Source of the DNA: Alistipes sp. UBA940
GTDB taxonomy: Bacteria; Bacteroidota; Bacteroidia; Bacteroidales; Rikenellaceae
Length of the DNA: 32,159 nucleotides
Assembly (NCBI GenBank): GCA_002293425.1
Contig: DBDE01000045.1
Span: 1 to 32,159, forward strand
Reading direction: 5' to 3'
The notes under the pieces were generated by a model. That model was not told the origin of the DNA. It searched no databases and worked only from the letters and a program-made list of their open reading frames with translations. The position numbers were made by a program, and so were the translations under genes. Positions 8,854 to 16,927 of this stretch are shown here, in pieces; within the stretch, counting starts at the first letter, position 1, and the number at the start of each line of letters is the position of its first letter.

Positions 8854-10164
8854 CCGTTTCCGGATTTCGGCGGTGGCGGATTCATAGCCCGGTTTTTCGA
8901 GCAGGGCAAACATATTCTTCTTATAAGCCTCCACCCCGGGCTGGTCGAACGGATTGACCCCCAGCAAATAGCCGCTAATGCCACAAGCCTTCTCAAAGAA
9001 ATAGATGAGCGATCCGACATTGAAAGCAGAAATCTCCGAAATCTCCAGCCTTATATTGGGCACCCCGCCATCCACGTGGGCCAGCATCGTTCCCAACTCC
9101 GCCATCCGGTTGACCTCGCTTATGCGCCGACCCGCCAGAAAATTCAACCCGTCGCCATCGTTATCGGCCTTTTCGATGCGAAGCTCGCGGTGGGGCTTCG
9201 AAACCGAGATCACGGTCTCGAAAAGAATCCGCTCGCCCTCCTGAATATATTGTCCCATCGAATGGAGGTCGGTGGAGAAGATGACGCCCGCCGGAAAAAT
9301 CCCCTTGCCTTCCTTGCCCTCACTCTCGCCGTAAAGCTGCTTCCACCACTCGGCAAAATATTGCAAATAGGGCTCATAGGCAACCAGTATCTCGACCTTA
9401 TACCCCTTGCGATACAACGCACTCCTGATCGCAGCATATTGCGCCGCCGGATTCTTGTCGAAAGGAACATCGGCCGCCGTCGCCCGCTCCATATCTCGGG
9501 CACCCTCAATCAATGAGTCGATGTCGATCCCAGCCACAGCCAACGGAAGCAAACCCACCGGAGTGAGAACCGAAAACCGCCCCCCGACATCGTCCGGAAT
9601 AACATAGGTCTTATACCCCGCCGCGTCCGCCACGCTCTTCAATGCGCCGCGCTTCTCGTCGGTCACGGCAACTATGCGCTCTTTCGCCCCGTCGACGCCA
9701 TAACGTTTCTCTATCTCCTGCTTGATGATGCGGAAAGCGATGGCCGGCTCGGTGGTGGTGCCCGACTTGGAGATGACTATCGTCGCAATGCTCCGCTCCT
9801 TAACGGCCTCCATCATCTGCGCCATATAGTCCTCGGAGATAGTGTGACCGGCGAAAACAACCTCCGGACGCCTCTTCTCAAAGGGATTGCCCAGTGCCTC
9901 CAACACGGCCTTAGCCCCCAGGTAAGAGCCCCCGATGCCGATAACAATCACTACATCGGCCAACCGGCGCAAGGATGCGGCCGTAGATTTAATGTCGTTC
10001 AAAAAATCGGCGGTTACGGAGGAGGGCAAATTCACCCACCCCAGAAAATCGCTCCCCTTACCCTCACCCGTGTGGAGCAGGGCGTTGCAATATTCGGCCT
10101 GTTTGCGCAACGAATCGTCGAGAGAAGCGAAGCTTATGGCATTGGAAACATCAGGTGTCATCAT
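8842..10164 (-). CDS. pgi: Glucose-6-phosphate isomerase
   Basis: 440 aa, the short bacterial form of phosphoglucose isomerase (about 440-450 aa). It interconverts glucose 6-phosphate and fructose 6-phosphate in the cytoplasm. Visible features: the sugar-phosphate-binding segment VIVIGIGGSYLGAKAVLEAL (about 72-91), ATIVISKSGTTTEPAIAFR, VGGRFSVLTPVGLLP, and the C-terminal GGVPNIRLEISEISAFNVGSLIYFFEKAC...GVNPFDQPGVEAYKKNMFALL with the conserved Gln/Lys. Its ATG overlaps the gpsA stop in the sequence ATGATGA, so the two are translationally coupled; the second in-frame ATG (10161) is an alternative start. The 3' end carries the hicAB promoter. Confidence 0.96.
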   Translation of the reverse strand: MMTPDVSNAISFASLDDSLRKQAEYCNALLHTGEGKGSDFLGWVNLPSSVTADFLNDIKSTAASLRRLADVVIVIGIGGSYLGAKAVLEALGNPFEKRRPEVVFAGHTISEDYMAQMMEAVKERSIATIVISKSGTTTEPAIAFRIIKQEIEKRYGVDGAKERIVAVTDEKRGALKSVADAAGYKTYVIPDDVGGRFSVLTPVGLLPLAVAGIDIDSLIEGARDMERATAADVPFDKNPAAQYAAIRSALYRKGYKVEILVAYEPYLQYFAEWWKQLYGESEGKEGKGIFPAGVIFSTDLHSMGQYIQEGERILFETVISVSKPHRELRIEKADNDGDGLNFLAGRRISEVNRMAELGTMLAHVDGGVPNIRLEISEISAFNVGSLIYFFEKACGISGYLLGVNPFDQPGVEAYKKNMFALLEKPGYESATAEIRKRFAK

Positions 10165-11150
10165 ATCAGTTTATTGGTTAAATTTTTCATAGTTCTGCTC
10201 GGTACGGCACCGCCGTAAAGTATGTCGTAAACGGCCCTCGCAATGGGCATATCGCACTCCGTTTGCCGCATAATCTCGGCTGCATAGTACCCCTCGGCCA
10301 CGCCACCCAGCTCCATCAGCGCACTCTTGACGTGCAACCCTTTGCCGATCATCATTCCGAAGCGACGGTTGCGACTGAAAGGCGAATAGGCCGTCACCAG
10401 CAGGTCGCCCAGGTATGCCGAACAGTTGGTGTCGCGCTCGCACGGATAAGCGGCGTCGAGAAAAGCGGCCATCTCTCGCGCACTGTTCGAAATGAGGACG
10501 CTCAGAAAGTTGTCGCCATACCCCAGCCCCGTGGCGATACCCACCCCGAGGGCATAGATGTTTTTCAGAATGGCGGCATACTCCACGCCGTGAATGTCGG
10601 TGGAGATAGCCGTTTTGATATATTTGGCAGAGAGCTTGTAGGCCATCACCCGCGCATTGTCGAGGTTCTGACAGGCGACGGTGAGGTACGAAAGCCGCTC
10701 CAGCGCGATCTCCTCGGCGTGGCTCGGGCCGCCTATCACCCCCACGCAATCCTTTGGAACACCGTAGAACTGTTCGAGAAAGTCGGTTATGGTCAAATGG
10801 TTGCCTGGCACGACGCCCTTAACTGCGCTGACCACAAACTTGCCCCGCAACGAAACGTCGCCCAGATAGTCTTTGAGAAAAGCGCTCGGGGCGGCAAGCA
10901 CAACGACGTCGGACTGCTCCACCACCTGACCAATATCGCCCGAAAGTGCCAGAAGAGAGGTGTCGAACTCGACGTCGCTGAGATATTTGGGGTTCCGGCC
11001 CTCGTCCCGCAAAGAGTCCAAAACATCGCCGTTGCGAACAAACCACCCCACTCGCTGTCCCCCCTCGGAGAGAATCTTCACCAGTCCCGTCGCCCAACTT
11101 CCGTGGCCGACCACCGAACAACGCGACTCTTTTTCGATAATGAGCTCCAT
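10161..11150 (-). CDS. gpsA: Glycerol-3-phosphate dehydrogenase [NAD(P)+]
   Basis: 329 aa. It reduces dihydroxyacetone phosphate to sn-glycerol 3-phosphate for phospholipid synthesis. The N-terminal Rossmann motif is VVGHGSWATGLVKIL (variant of GxGxxG), followed by FVRN, ALSGDIGQVVEQSDVVVLAAPS, SAVKGVVPGN with the active-site Lys, GGPSHAEEIALERLS, and the C-terminal catalytic/helical part KNIYALGVGIATGLGYGDNFLSVLISNSAREM. It is the first gene of the gpsA-pgi pair and is divergent from purH across a 44 bp gap. A -7 box sits 8 nt before the ATG. Confidence 0.96.
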   Translation of the reverse strand: MELIIEKESRCSVVGHGSWATGLVKILSEGGQRVGWFVRNGDVLDSLRDEGRNPKYLSDVEFDTSLLALSGDIGQVVEQSDVVVLAAPSAFLKDYLGDVSLRGKFVVSAVKGVVPGNHLTITDFLEQFYGVPKDCVGVIGGPSHAEEIALERLSYLTVACQNLDNARVMAYKLSAKYIKTAISTDIHGVEYAAILKNIYALGVGIATGLGYGDNFLSVLISNSAREMAAFLDAAYPCERDTNCSAYLGDLLVTAYSPFSRNRRFGMMIGKGLHVKSALMELGGVAEGYYAAEIMRQTECDMPIARAVYDILYGGAVPSRTMKNLTNKLI

Positions 11151-11154
11151 AGTG

Positions 11155-11186
11155 GTTGCAAAAATAGTAAAAAAAACGTATCTTTG
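11155..11186 (+). promoter_or_regulatory. purH promoter (near-leaderless)
   Basis: TATCTTTG at 11179-11186 matches TAnnTTTG exactly and ends 8 nt before the purH ATG. Twenty nucleotides upstream is GTTG (11155-11158), a 3/4 match to the -33 TTTG. The expected start site leaves only a few bases of leader. Confidence 0.6.
11159..11166 (-). promoter_or_regulatory. gpsA-pgi -7 promoter element
   Basis: On the minus strand TATTTTTG matches TAnnTTTG and ends 8 nt before the gpsA ATG (11150). No good TTTG was found at -33. It lies 12 bp back-to-back from the purH -7 box, so the two promoters overlap. Confidence 0.55.
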
Positions 11187-11194
11187 CCTCCGTT

Positions 11195-12673
11195 ATGGAG
11201 AAGAAGATAAAAAGCGCGCTCATATCCGTTTACAGCAAACAGGGACTCGACGATATTATCAAACTTTTAGCCGACAACGACGTTAAACTATACTCGACGG
11301 GGGGGACGTTGAACTACATCACCTCTCTGGGGGCAGAGGCCACGGCTGTCGAGGAGCTGACGGGCTATCCTTCCATTTTGGGCGGAAGGGTCAAGACGCT
11401 CCATCCGGGTGTGTTCGGAGGAATTTTGGCTCGTCGCGGTGTCGACGACGATACGCTGGCCGCTTACAATATTCCTCCGATAGATATGGTGATAGTCGAT
11501 CTCTATCCGTTCGAGGATACGGTGGCGAGCGGGGCGACTGAGCAGGAGATTGTCGAGAAGATCGACATAGGGGGCATTTCGCTTATCAGGGCAGGGGCTA
11601 AGAATTACAGCGATGTCGTCGTGATCGGTTCGCAGGGTGAGTACTCCGCGCTTCTCGACGTTTTGCGCCGGCAGGATTGCACCACTTCATTAGATCAGCG
11701 GCGCGAGTTTGCGGCCAGGGCGTTCGGGGTTACGGCGCATTACGATACGGCTATTCACGATTGGTTTTCGGGAGCCGCGGTGTTGAGGTATGGCGAGAAT
11801 CCGCACCAAAAGGCGGAGTTCAGGGGCGATCTGGATGAGGTTTTCGAGAAGCTCAACGGCAAGGAGGTTTCTTACAACAATCTGCTTGACATCGACGCCG
11901 CCGTCAATCTTATCTCCGAGTTTACCGACCTGACATTTGCTATTTTGAAGCACAACAATGCGTGCGGGGTTGGGAGCGGAACGACGGTCAGGGAGGCTTA
12001 TGAAAAGGCTTTGGCGGGCGATCCGGTGAGTGCTTTCGGCGGGGTGCTGGTGTGCAACGGGCAGGTGGACAAGGCGGCCGCGGAGGTTATTAACGAACTA
12101 TTTTTCGAAGTTATTTTGGCACCGTCCTATGCTCCCGAGGCGTTGGAGCTGTTGAAGGGGAAGAAGAACAGGATCGTTTTGCGGCTTAAAGAATTTGTCA
12201 GGCCGCCCAGGCAGTTCCGTTCGTTGCTTAACGGTGTGGCGGTTCAGGATCGCGACGAGATGGTGGGGGGTGTCGATGGAGAGGTGAAGGTCGTGACCCG
12301 TGTCGCGCCGACTCCTGCTCAGCTCAGGGATCTGGTTTTTGCCAACAAGATAGTTAAGCTCTCGAAGAGCAACGCCATTGTGCTGGCTCGCGACGGACAG
12401 TTGTTGGCGAGCGGAGTGGGGCAGACGTCGCGGGTGGATGCTTTGAGGCAGGCGGTGGAGAAGGCGGTCGGTTTTGGTTTCGACCTGAAAGGGGCCGTGA
12501 TGGCGTCCGATGCGTTTTTCCCGTTTGCCGATTGTGTCCGGATTGCGCACGAGGCCGGAATTTCGGCGGTTATTCAGCCTGGCGGTTCGGTGAGGGACAA
12601 CGACAGTATAGAGTTTTGTGATGAGAATGGAATGAGTATGATTTTTACCGGCCTGAGGCACTTCAAACACTAA
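11195..12673 (+). CDS. purH: Bifunctional AICAR formyltransferase / IMP cyclohydrolase
   Basis: 492 aa. It catalyses the last two steps of de novo purine synthesis: formylation of AICAR with 10-formyl-THF, then ring closure to IMP. The N-terminal MGS-like IMP cyclohydrolase domain (about 1-190) shows KSALISVYSK, YSTGGT, GRVKTLHPGVFGGIL and DLYPFEDTV. The C-terminal transformylase domain shows RYGENPHQKAEF, SYNNLLDIDAAVNL, and the catalytic Lys-His in LKHNNACGVG, then QTSRVDALRQAVEKA, SDAFFPFADCV and VIQPGGSVRDND. It starts 8 nt after a strong -7 box. Its stop codon runs into a four-copy heptad repeat, after which the mre operon begins. Confidence 0.97.
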   Translation: MEKKIKSALISVYSKQGLDDIIKLLADNDVKLYSTGGTLNYITSLGAEATAVEELTGYPSILGGRVKTLHPGVFGGILARRGVDDDTLAAYNIPPIDMVIVDLYPFEDTVASGATEQEIVEKIDIGGISLIRAGAKNYSDVVVIGSQGEYSALLDVLRRQDCTTSLDQRREFAARAFGVTAHYDTAIHDWFSGAAVLRYGENPHQKAEFRGDLDEVFEKLNGKEVSYNNLLDIDAAVNLISEFTDLTFAILKHNNACGVGSGTTVREAYEKALAGDPVSAFGGVLVCNGQVDKAAAEVINELFFEVILAPSYAPEALELLKGKKNRIVLRLKEFVRPPRQFRSLLNGVAVQDRDEMVGGVDGEVKVVTRVAPTPAQLRDLVFANKIVKLSKSNAIVLARDGQLLASGVGQTSRVDALRQAVEKAVGFGFDLKGAVMASDAFFPFADCVRIAHEAGISAVIQPGGSVRDNDSIEFCDENGMSMIFTGLRHFKH

Positions 12674-12700
12674 CTCGTAATTCGTAATTCGTAATTCGTA
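12673..12700 (+). repeat. Four-copy heptanucleotide array between purH and mreB
   Basis: Four consecutive 7-mers: ACTCGTA, ATTCGTA, ATTCGTA, ATTCGTA, beginning at the last base of the purH stop codon and ending 9 nt before the mreB ATG. It fills most of the 36 nt gap. The copy number (four) equals that of the RTGAAGA-type arrays at 18.3-22.7 kb, but no inverted partner arm is visible here. Confidence 0.9.
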
Positions 12701-12709
12701 ACTGAATAT

Positions 12710-13732
12710 ATGGGACTTTTTTCACTTACGCAGGAGCTCGCAATCGACCTGGGCACTGCCAACACGCTGATAATTCACGACGGCAAGGTTGTGGTGGACG
12801 AGCCGAGCATCGTCGCTCTGGACGCCCACACCGGCAAGATGGTGGCGTTCGGCCATAAGGCCAACCAGATGCACGGGCGTACCCACCAGAATATCCGCAC
12901 CATTCGCCCGTTGAAAGACGGGGTGATTGCCGACTTTACGGCCACCGAGCTGATGCTTCGCGGGATGATTAAGGAGGTGTCGTCGTCGAGGATATTTACG
13001 CCGTCGCTCAAAATGGTTATTTGTATCCCCAGCGGGTCGACCAATGTGGAGATTCGGGCGGTGAGGGATTCGGCCGAACACGCGGGGGGCAGAGAGGTCT
13101 ATATGATATATGAACCGATGGCGGCGGCGTTGGGTGCGGAGCTCGATGTGCAGGCTCCCGAAGGCCATATGATCATCGACATCGGCGGGGGTACGACCGA
13201 GATCGCCTGTATCTCGCTGGGGGGCATTGTGTGTTCGGAGAGCATCAATGTGGCGGGCGATGTGCTGACCGAGGACATCCGCAACTATATGCGGCAGGCG
13301 CACGAGATCAGGGTGGGGGAACGCACCGCCGAGGAGATCAAGATCGCGGTGGGTAGTGCCATCAAGAAACTGCCGCACGGTGAGGAGCCGGAGGACTATA
13401 TCCTCACGGGGCCTAATATCGTTACCGCGCTGCCGAGGACCATTTCGCTGACCTATTCGGAGATTGCGGGGGCGTTGGACAAGTCGCTGTTGAAGATCGA
13501 CGCGGCCATTATGAAGGTGTTGGAGAATATTCCGTCGGAGCTCTATTCGGATGTTTATCGCAAGGGGGTTTATCTTGCGGGGGGCGGGGCGCTTATCCGC
13601 GGGTTGGCGCAACGGTTTTCCAATAATTGCAAGATTCCGTTTATTGTGGCCGACGATCCGTTGCGCTCGGTGGCGCGCGGGACGCATAAGGCGCTCGAAA
13701 ATATTGGTAAATTTTCTTTCCTGACTCGTTAG
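12710..13732 (+). CDS. mreB: Rod-shape-determining actin-like protein MreB
   Basis: 340 aa, the usual MreB length. Actin/HSP70-type ATPase signatures: phosphate-1 LAIDLGTANTLIIHDG (about 10-25), phosphate-2 MIIDIGGGTTEIACISLGG (about 153-171), and the adenosine motif VYLAGGGALIRGLAQRF (about 286-303). A membrane-proximal N-terminus (MGLFSLTQE) precedes the fold. MreB filaments under the inner membrane guide MreC/D, RodA and PBP2 during lateral wall synthesis. It begins the mre cluster 36 nt after purH. No convincing separate promoter was seen in that gap, which is occupied by the heptad array, so read-through from purH or a promoter inside purH is likely. Confidence 0.97.
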   Translation: MGLFSLTQELAIDLGTANTLIIHDGKVVVDEPSIVALDAHTGKMVAFGHKANQMHGRTHQNIRTIRPLKDGVIADFTATELMLRGMIKEVSSSRIFTPSLKMVICIPSGSTNVEIRAVRDSAEHAGGREVYMIYEPMAAALGAELDVQAPEGHMIIDIGGGTTEIACISLGGIVCSESINVAGDVLTEDIRNYMRQAHEIRVGERTAEEIKIAVGSAIKKLPHGEEPEDYILTGPNIVTALPRTISLTYSEIAGALDKSLLKIDAAIMKVLENIPSELYSDVYRKGVYLAGGGALIRGLAQRFSNNCKIPFIVADDPLRSVARGTHKALENIGKFSFLTR

Positions 13733-14596
13733 TTGTATCGGCTTTTACTTTTTCTCAGACGGATTCACGTTTTTCTGATCTTTCTGCTTCTGGAAGGGTT
13801 GGCCCTCTATTTTTGGGCTTTGAGCGACACCGCTTCGGGTGCTCGGTTGTTGGCTGTTTCGGGCGGTGCTTTCGAGGGCGTTTATGGTGCTATTGCGGGG
13901 GTGGAGGGCTATCTCAGTTTGCGGACGACCAATGAGTTGTTGGAGTCGAGGGTGGAGGGGTTGGAGAACGAGCTGAACTTTTACAGGAACTATTTCGGGG
14001 ATGCGCGGGTCGATTCGTTGCGTGCCGTGGATGCTTTTCCGCACCGGTATGTGGTGGCTCGGGTGGTGCGCAATTCCATTAATCGGCGGGAGAACTATTT
14101 GATGGTCGACCGCGGTTGGCTGGATGGGATCGAGCGGGGTATGGCGGTGGTGTCGTTGGACGGGTTTGCGGTGGGGTATGTGGAGGCGGTGAGTGAGAAT
14201 AATGCGATTTGTGTGTCGATGCTCAATTCTCAGTTTCGGGTTTCGGGGGCGATTTCGAGCACGGACCATTTCGGGTCGATCTCGTGGCCCGGGGGTGATC
14301 CGCGAATGGTGCGGCTGAGCGAGGTGCCGAAGTATGCCGATATTGCGCGGGGCGATACGGTGGTGACAAGGGGTTATTCTTTTAGATTTCCGGACGGGAT
14401 CAGGGTGGGCACCATCGAGGCTTTCGAGACTGACGAGGCGACTGCTTCGTATAATATAGATGTTCGGCTGGGAGTTGATATTGCGGCGTTGCGGGTGGTA
14501 GTGCTGGTGAAGAACCGCGAGGTGTTGGAGCGGATGGAGTTGGAGCAGCAGACGTTGGAACAGCAGAGTTTCGGGGGGTCGGGCGATGGTGCGTAG
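13733..14596 (+). CDS. mreC: Rod-shape-determining protein MreC (TTG start)
   Basis: 287 aa. The N-terminus has one transmembrane helix (LRRIHVFLIFLLLEGLALYFWAL, about 8-30). A coiled-coil region (NELLESRVEGLENELNFYRNYF, about 67-88) leads to the periplasmic beta-barrel domain (about 105-270) with RVVRNSINRRENYLMVDRGWLDGIERGMAVV, GYVEAVSENNAICVSMLNSQFRVSG and DTVVTRGYSFRFPDGIRVGTIE, all MreC-like. The frame starts with TTG at 13733 immediately after the mreB TAG; no earlier or nearby ATG would keep the membrane helix, so a TTG start is the best choice. MreC links MreB to PBP2 and RodA. Confidence 0.92.
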   Translation: MYRLLLFLRRIHVFLIFLLLEGLALYFWALSDTASGARLLAVSGGAFEGVYGAIAGVEGYLSLRTTNELLESRVEGLENELNFYRNYFGDARVDSLRAVDAFPHRYVVARVVRNSINRRENYLMVDRGWLDGIERGMAVVSLDGFAVGYVEAVSENNAICVSMLNSQFRVSGAISSTDHFGSISWPGGDPRMVRLSEVPKYADIARGDTVVTRGYSFRFPDGIRVGTIEAFETDEATASYNIDVRLGVDIAALRVVVLVKNREVLERMELEQQTLEQQSFGGSGDGA

Positions 14597-15116
14597 CGGG
14601 TTGACATATTTGTTGATGTTTGTCGTGACGGCGGTTGCGATGCAGTTTTTTTTGTTCGATTCGATGAGGTTGGGGGTGCTGTTTTCGCCTGCGGCTTATG
14701 TTGCTTTTGTGGTTTTGTTGCCGGTTCAGATGCGTCCTTTGGCGGTTTTGATGTTGGGATTTTTGCTGGGGGTGTTTGTCGACTTTTTCGAGGGGACGCA
14801 GGGGTTGCACACGGTGGCGACGCTGTTTACGGCGTGGTCGCGGCGGTGGATGATGCGGATGACGCTGGGCAAGGAGATGGTGGAGGAGAGTGTGGGGATG
14901 CCTTCGGCGGCTCTTTTGGGTGGGGTGAGGTTTTGGAGGTATGTGTCGTTGACGGTTTTTGTTCATTGCTTCGTGTTGTTTAATTTCGAGGCGCGATCGG
15001 TGGAGAGTTATTGGCTGGTGCTGGGTAAGACGGCGGTTAGCGGGATGGTGACTTTGGGGGCGGTTTGGGCTGTCGGGTTGTTGTTCGGCACGGGAAGGAG
15101 GAGGGTTGTGCGATGA
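14586..15116 (+). CDS. mreD: Rod-shape-determining membrane protein MreD
   Basis: 176 aa and highly hydrophobic, with about five predicted transmembrane segments (LTYLLMFVVTAVAMQFFLF; YVAFVVLLPVQM; LAVLMLGFLLGVFVDFFEGTQG; FWRYVSLTVFVHCFVLFNF; VSGMVTLGAVWAVGLLFG). The motif GLHTVATLFTAW after the third segment is MreD-like. It overlaps the mreC end by 11 nt and its stop overlaps the mrdA start as ATGA, so translation is coupled. It is identified mainly from position, size and topology. Confidence 0.9.
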   Translation: MVRSGLTYLLMFVVTAVAMQFFLFDSMRLGVLFSPAAYVAFVVLLPVQMRPLAVLMLGFLLGVFVDFFEGTQGLHTVATLFTAWSRRWMMRMTLGKEMVEESVGMPSAALLGGVRFWRYVSLTVFVHCFVLFNFEARSVESYWLVLGKTAVSGMVTLGAVWAVGLLFGTGRRRVVR

Positions 15117-16927
15117 AAGAGGGGGTGCTGAGGATATTCGTGGTAGTGGTGTTTGTGGTGTTGGTTGCGCGGTTGTTCGTTATTCAGATCGTGGACGGGT
15201 CGTATAAGACCGCGGCGGAGAACAACGCTTTGCGTTATGAGGTGCTTTATCCGCCGCGGGGCGAGGTGTTGGACAGGAATGGCGAGTTTATTATTCAGAG
15301 TCGCGAGGCTTACGATTTGATGGTGGTGCCGCGGGATATGGAGGCGTTCGACACGTTGTTGTTGTGCCGCATTGTGGATGTTCCGTTGCCGCGGATGCGT
15401 AGCCAGCTGAAGCGTGCGGCGGCTTATTCCCAGCGGCGGCCGAGTGTGGTGGTGCCCCAGCTGAGCAAGGAGACCAAGTTGTTGCTGGACGAGTTGAGAA
15501 TAGCGGGGTTTTATACCGTTTATCGCACCGTGAGGTCCTATCCGAGAAAGATTGCGGGGAATTTGTTGGGGTATGTCAACGAGGTGAATACGGCCGATTT
15601 GGAACGGGATGACTACTATCGCAGTGGCGATTATATCGGTCGGAGCGGCATCGAGGGGGCGTATGAGGAGCATTTGAGGGGCGACAAGGGGGTGAAGGTC
15701 AATATGGTGGATGTCCACGGAATAGTGAAGGGCTCTTATGGCGACGGGGTTTATGATACGTTGCCGGTTGCGGGCCGGACGCTCACCAGCTCGCTCGATG
15801 CGGGGTTGCAGGCTTTGGCCGAGGAGCTGATGGCGGGCAAGGTGGGGAGCGTGGTGGCGATAGAGCCCTCGACGGGCGAGATTTTGGTGATGGCCAACGG
15901 GCCGACTTATGATCCGGACGAGCTGGTGGGTCGCGAGAGGGGGAACAACTATGCCAGGCTGGCTAACGACAATTTGCGGCCGATGTGGAACCGCGCCGTG
16001 CAGGCACCTTATCCTCCGGGCTCGACCTTCAAGATGGTGAACGCCCTGATCGGGCTGGAGGAGGATGTGCTGAAGCCCGACTATATGTACGAGTGCAACC
16101 TGGGTTATCACTTCGGCAATTTGAGTGTGGCGTGCCACCCCCATTGGTCGCCGCTCGATTTGAGGGGGGCGATTATGACGAGTTGCAACGCCTATTTTTG
16201 TTATGTTCTGCGGAATATTCTCGATAAGCCCTCTTATGGCGGGATTATGAGGGGCGGGTATGACAATTGGGCCGATAAGGTGCGCAGTTTCGGCTTCGGG
16301 CAGAAGCTTGGGACCGACTTTCTGGGCGAGAGGGAGGGGAATGTTTACGGATCGGGTTATTATGACGACCTGTATCGCGGGAGGTGGAACTCGCTGACAG
16401 TGCTTTCGCTTGCTATCGGTCAGGGCGAGTTGGGTTGTACGCCGTTGCAGATGGCCAATTTTGCCGCCATCATTGCCAATCGGGGACACTATTTCATTCC
16501 TCACGTTATTAAGGAGATAGAGGGTGTGGCGATGGACCGCAAATTCTTCGAGCCCCATTATGCGGGTGTTGCGCCGGAGCACTTCGAGTCGGTGGTCGAC
16601 GGGATGTATATGGCGGCGCACGAGGACGGCGGAACGGTGAAGACCTATGGGATGGTTCCGGGTCTGGATATTTGCGGCAAGACGGGCACGGCCCAGAATC
16701 CCCACGGGCAGGACCATTCGGTGTTTCTGGGCTTTGCCCCGCGGGACAATCCGCGCATCGCGATCTATGTTTATGTCGAGAATGGCGGCTTCGGGGCGAG
16801 CGTTGCGGTGCCGGTGGGGAGCCTGATTATGGAGCAGTATTTGACGGGCGCGATTTCCAGGCCCCATCTTGTGGAGTATTTGAAGGAGAAGAAGATCAAC
16901 TATCCTCACTATGACAGGCAGATATGA
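15113..16927 (+). CDS. mrdA: Penicillin-binding protein 2, elongasome transpeptidase
   Basis: 604 aa from ATG at 15113. This start is preferred over an upstream TTG because it begins MKEGVLRIFVVVVFVVLVARLF, a single N-terminal transmembrane anchor, and overlaps the mreD stop as ATGA. The PBP dimerisation region contains RYEVLYPPRGEVLDRNGEFI and SGIEGAYEEHLRG. The transpeptidase domain shows the three active-site motifs: SxxK as PPGSTFK (Ser304, Lys307), SxN as SCN (357-359), and KTG in CGKTGTAQNP (523-525). It crosslinks peptidoglycan during elongation, in partnership with RodA encoded next. The last 17 nt overlap rodA. Confidence 0.96.
   Translation: MKEGVLRIFVVVVFVVLVARLFVIQIVDGSYKTAAENNALRYEVLYPPRGEVLDRNGEFIIQSREAYDLMVVPRDMEAFDTLLLCRIVDVPLPRMRSQLKRAAAYSQRRPSVVVPQLSKETKLLLDELRIAGFYTVYRTVRSYPRKIAGNLLGYVNEVNTADLERDDYYRSGDYIGRSGIEGAYEEHLRGDKGVKVNMVDVHGIVKGSYGDGVYDTLPVAGRTLTSSLDAGLQALAEELMAGKVGSVVAIEPSTGEILVMANGPTYDPDELVGRERGNNYARLANDNLRPMWNRAVQAPYPPGSTFKMVNALIGLEEDVLKPDYMYECNLGYHFGNLSVACHPHWSPLDLRGAIMTSCNAYFCYVLRNILDKPSYGGIMRGGYDNWADKVRSFGFGQKLGTDFLGEREGNVYGSGYYDDLYRGRWNSLTVLSLAIGQGELGCTPLQMANFAAIIANRGHYFIPHVIKEIEGVAMDRKFFEPHYAGVAPEHFESVVDGMYMAAHEDGGTVKTYGMVPGLDICGKTGTAQNPHGQDHSVFLGFAPRDNPRIAIYVYVENGGFGASVAVPVGSLIMEQYLTGAISRPHLVEYLKEKKINYPHYDRQI

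Noticed and set aside
8616..9020. 134-codon form of the hicA frame
   Set aside because: The upstream part overlaps pgi antiparallel-free sequence of another frame and precedes the promoter; only the last 62 codons match HicA.
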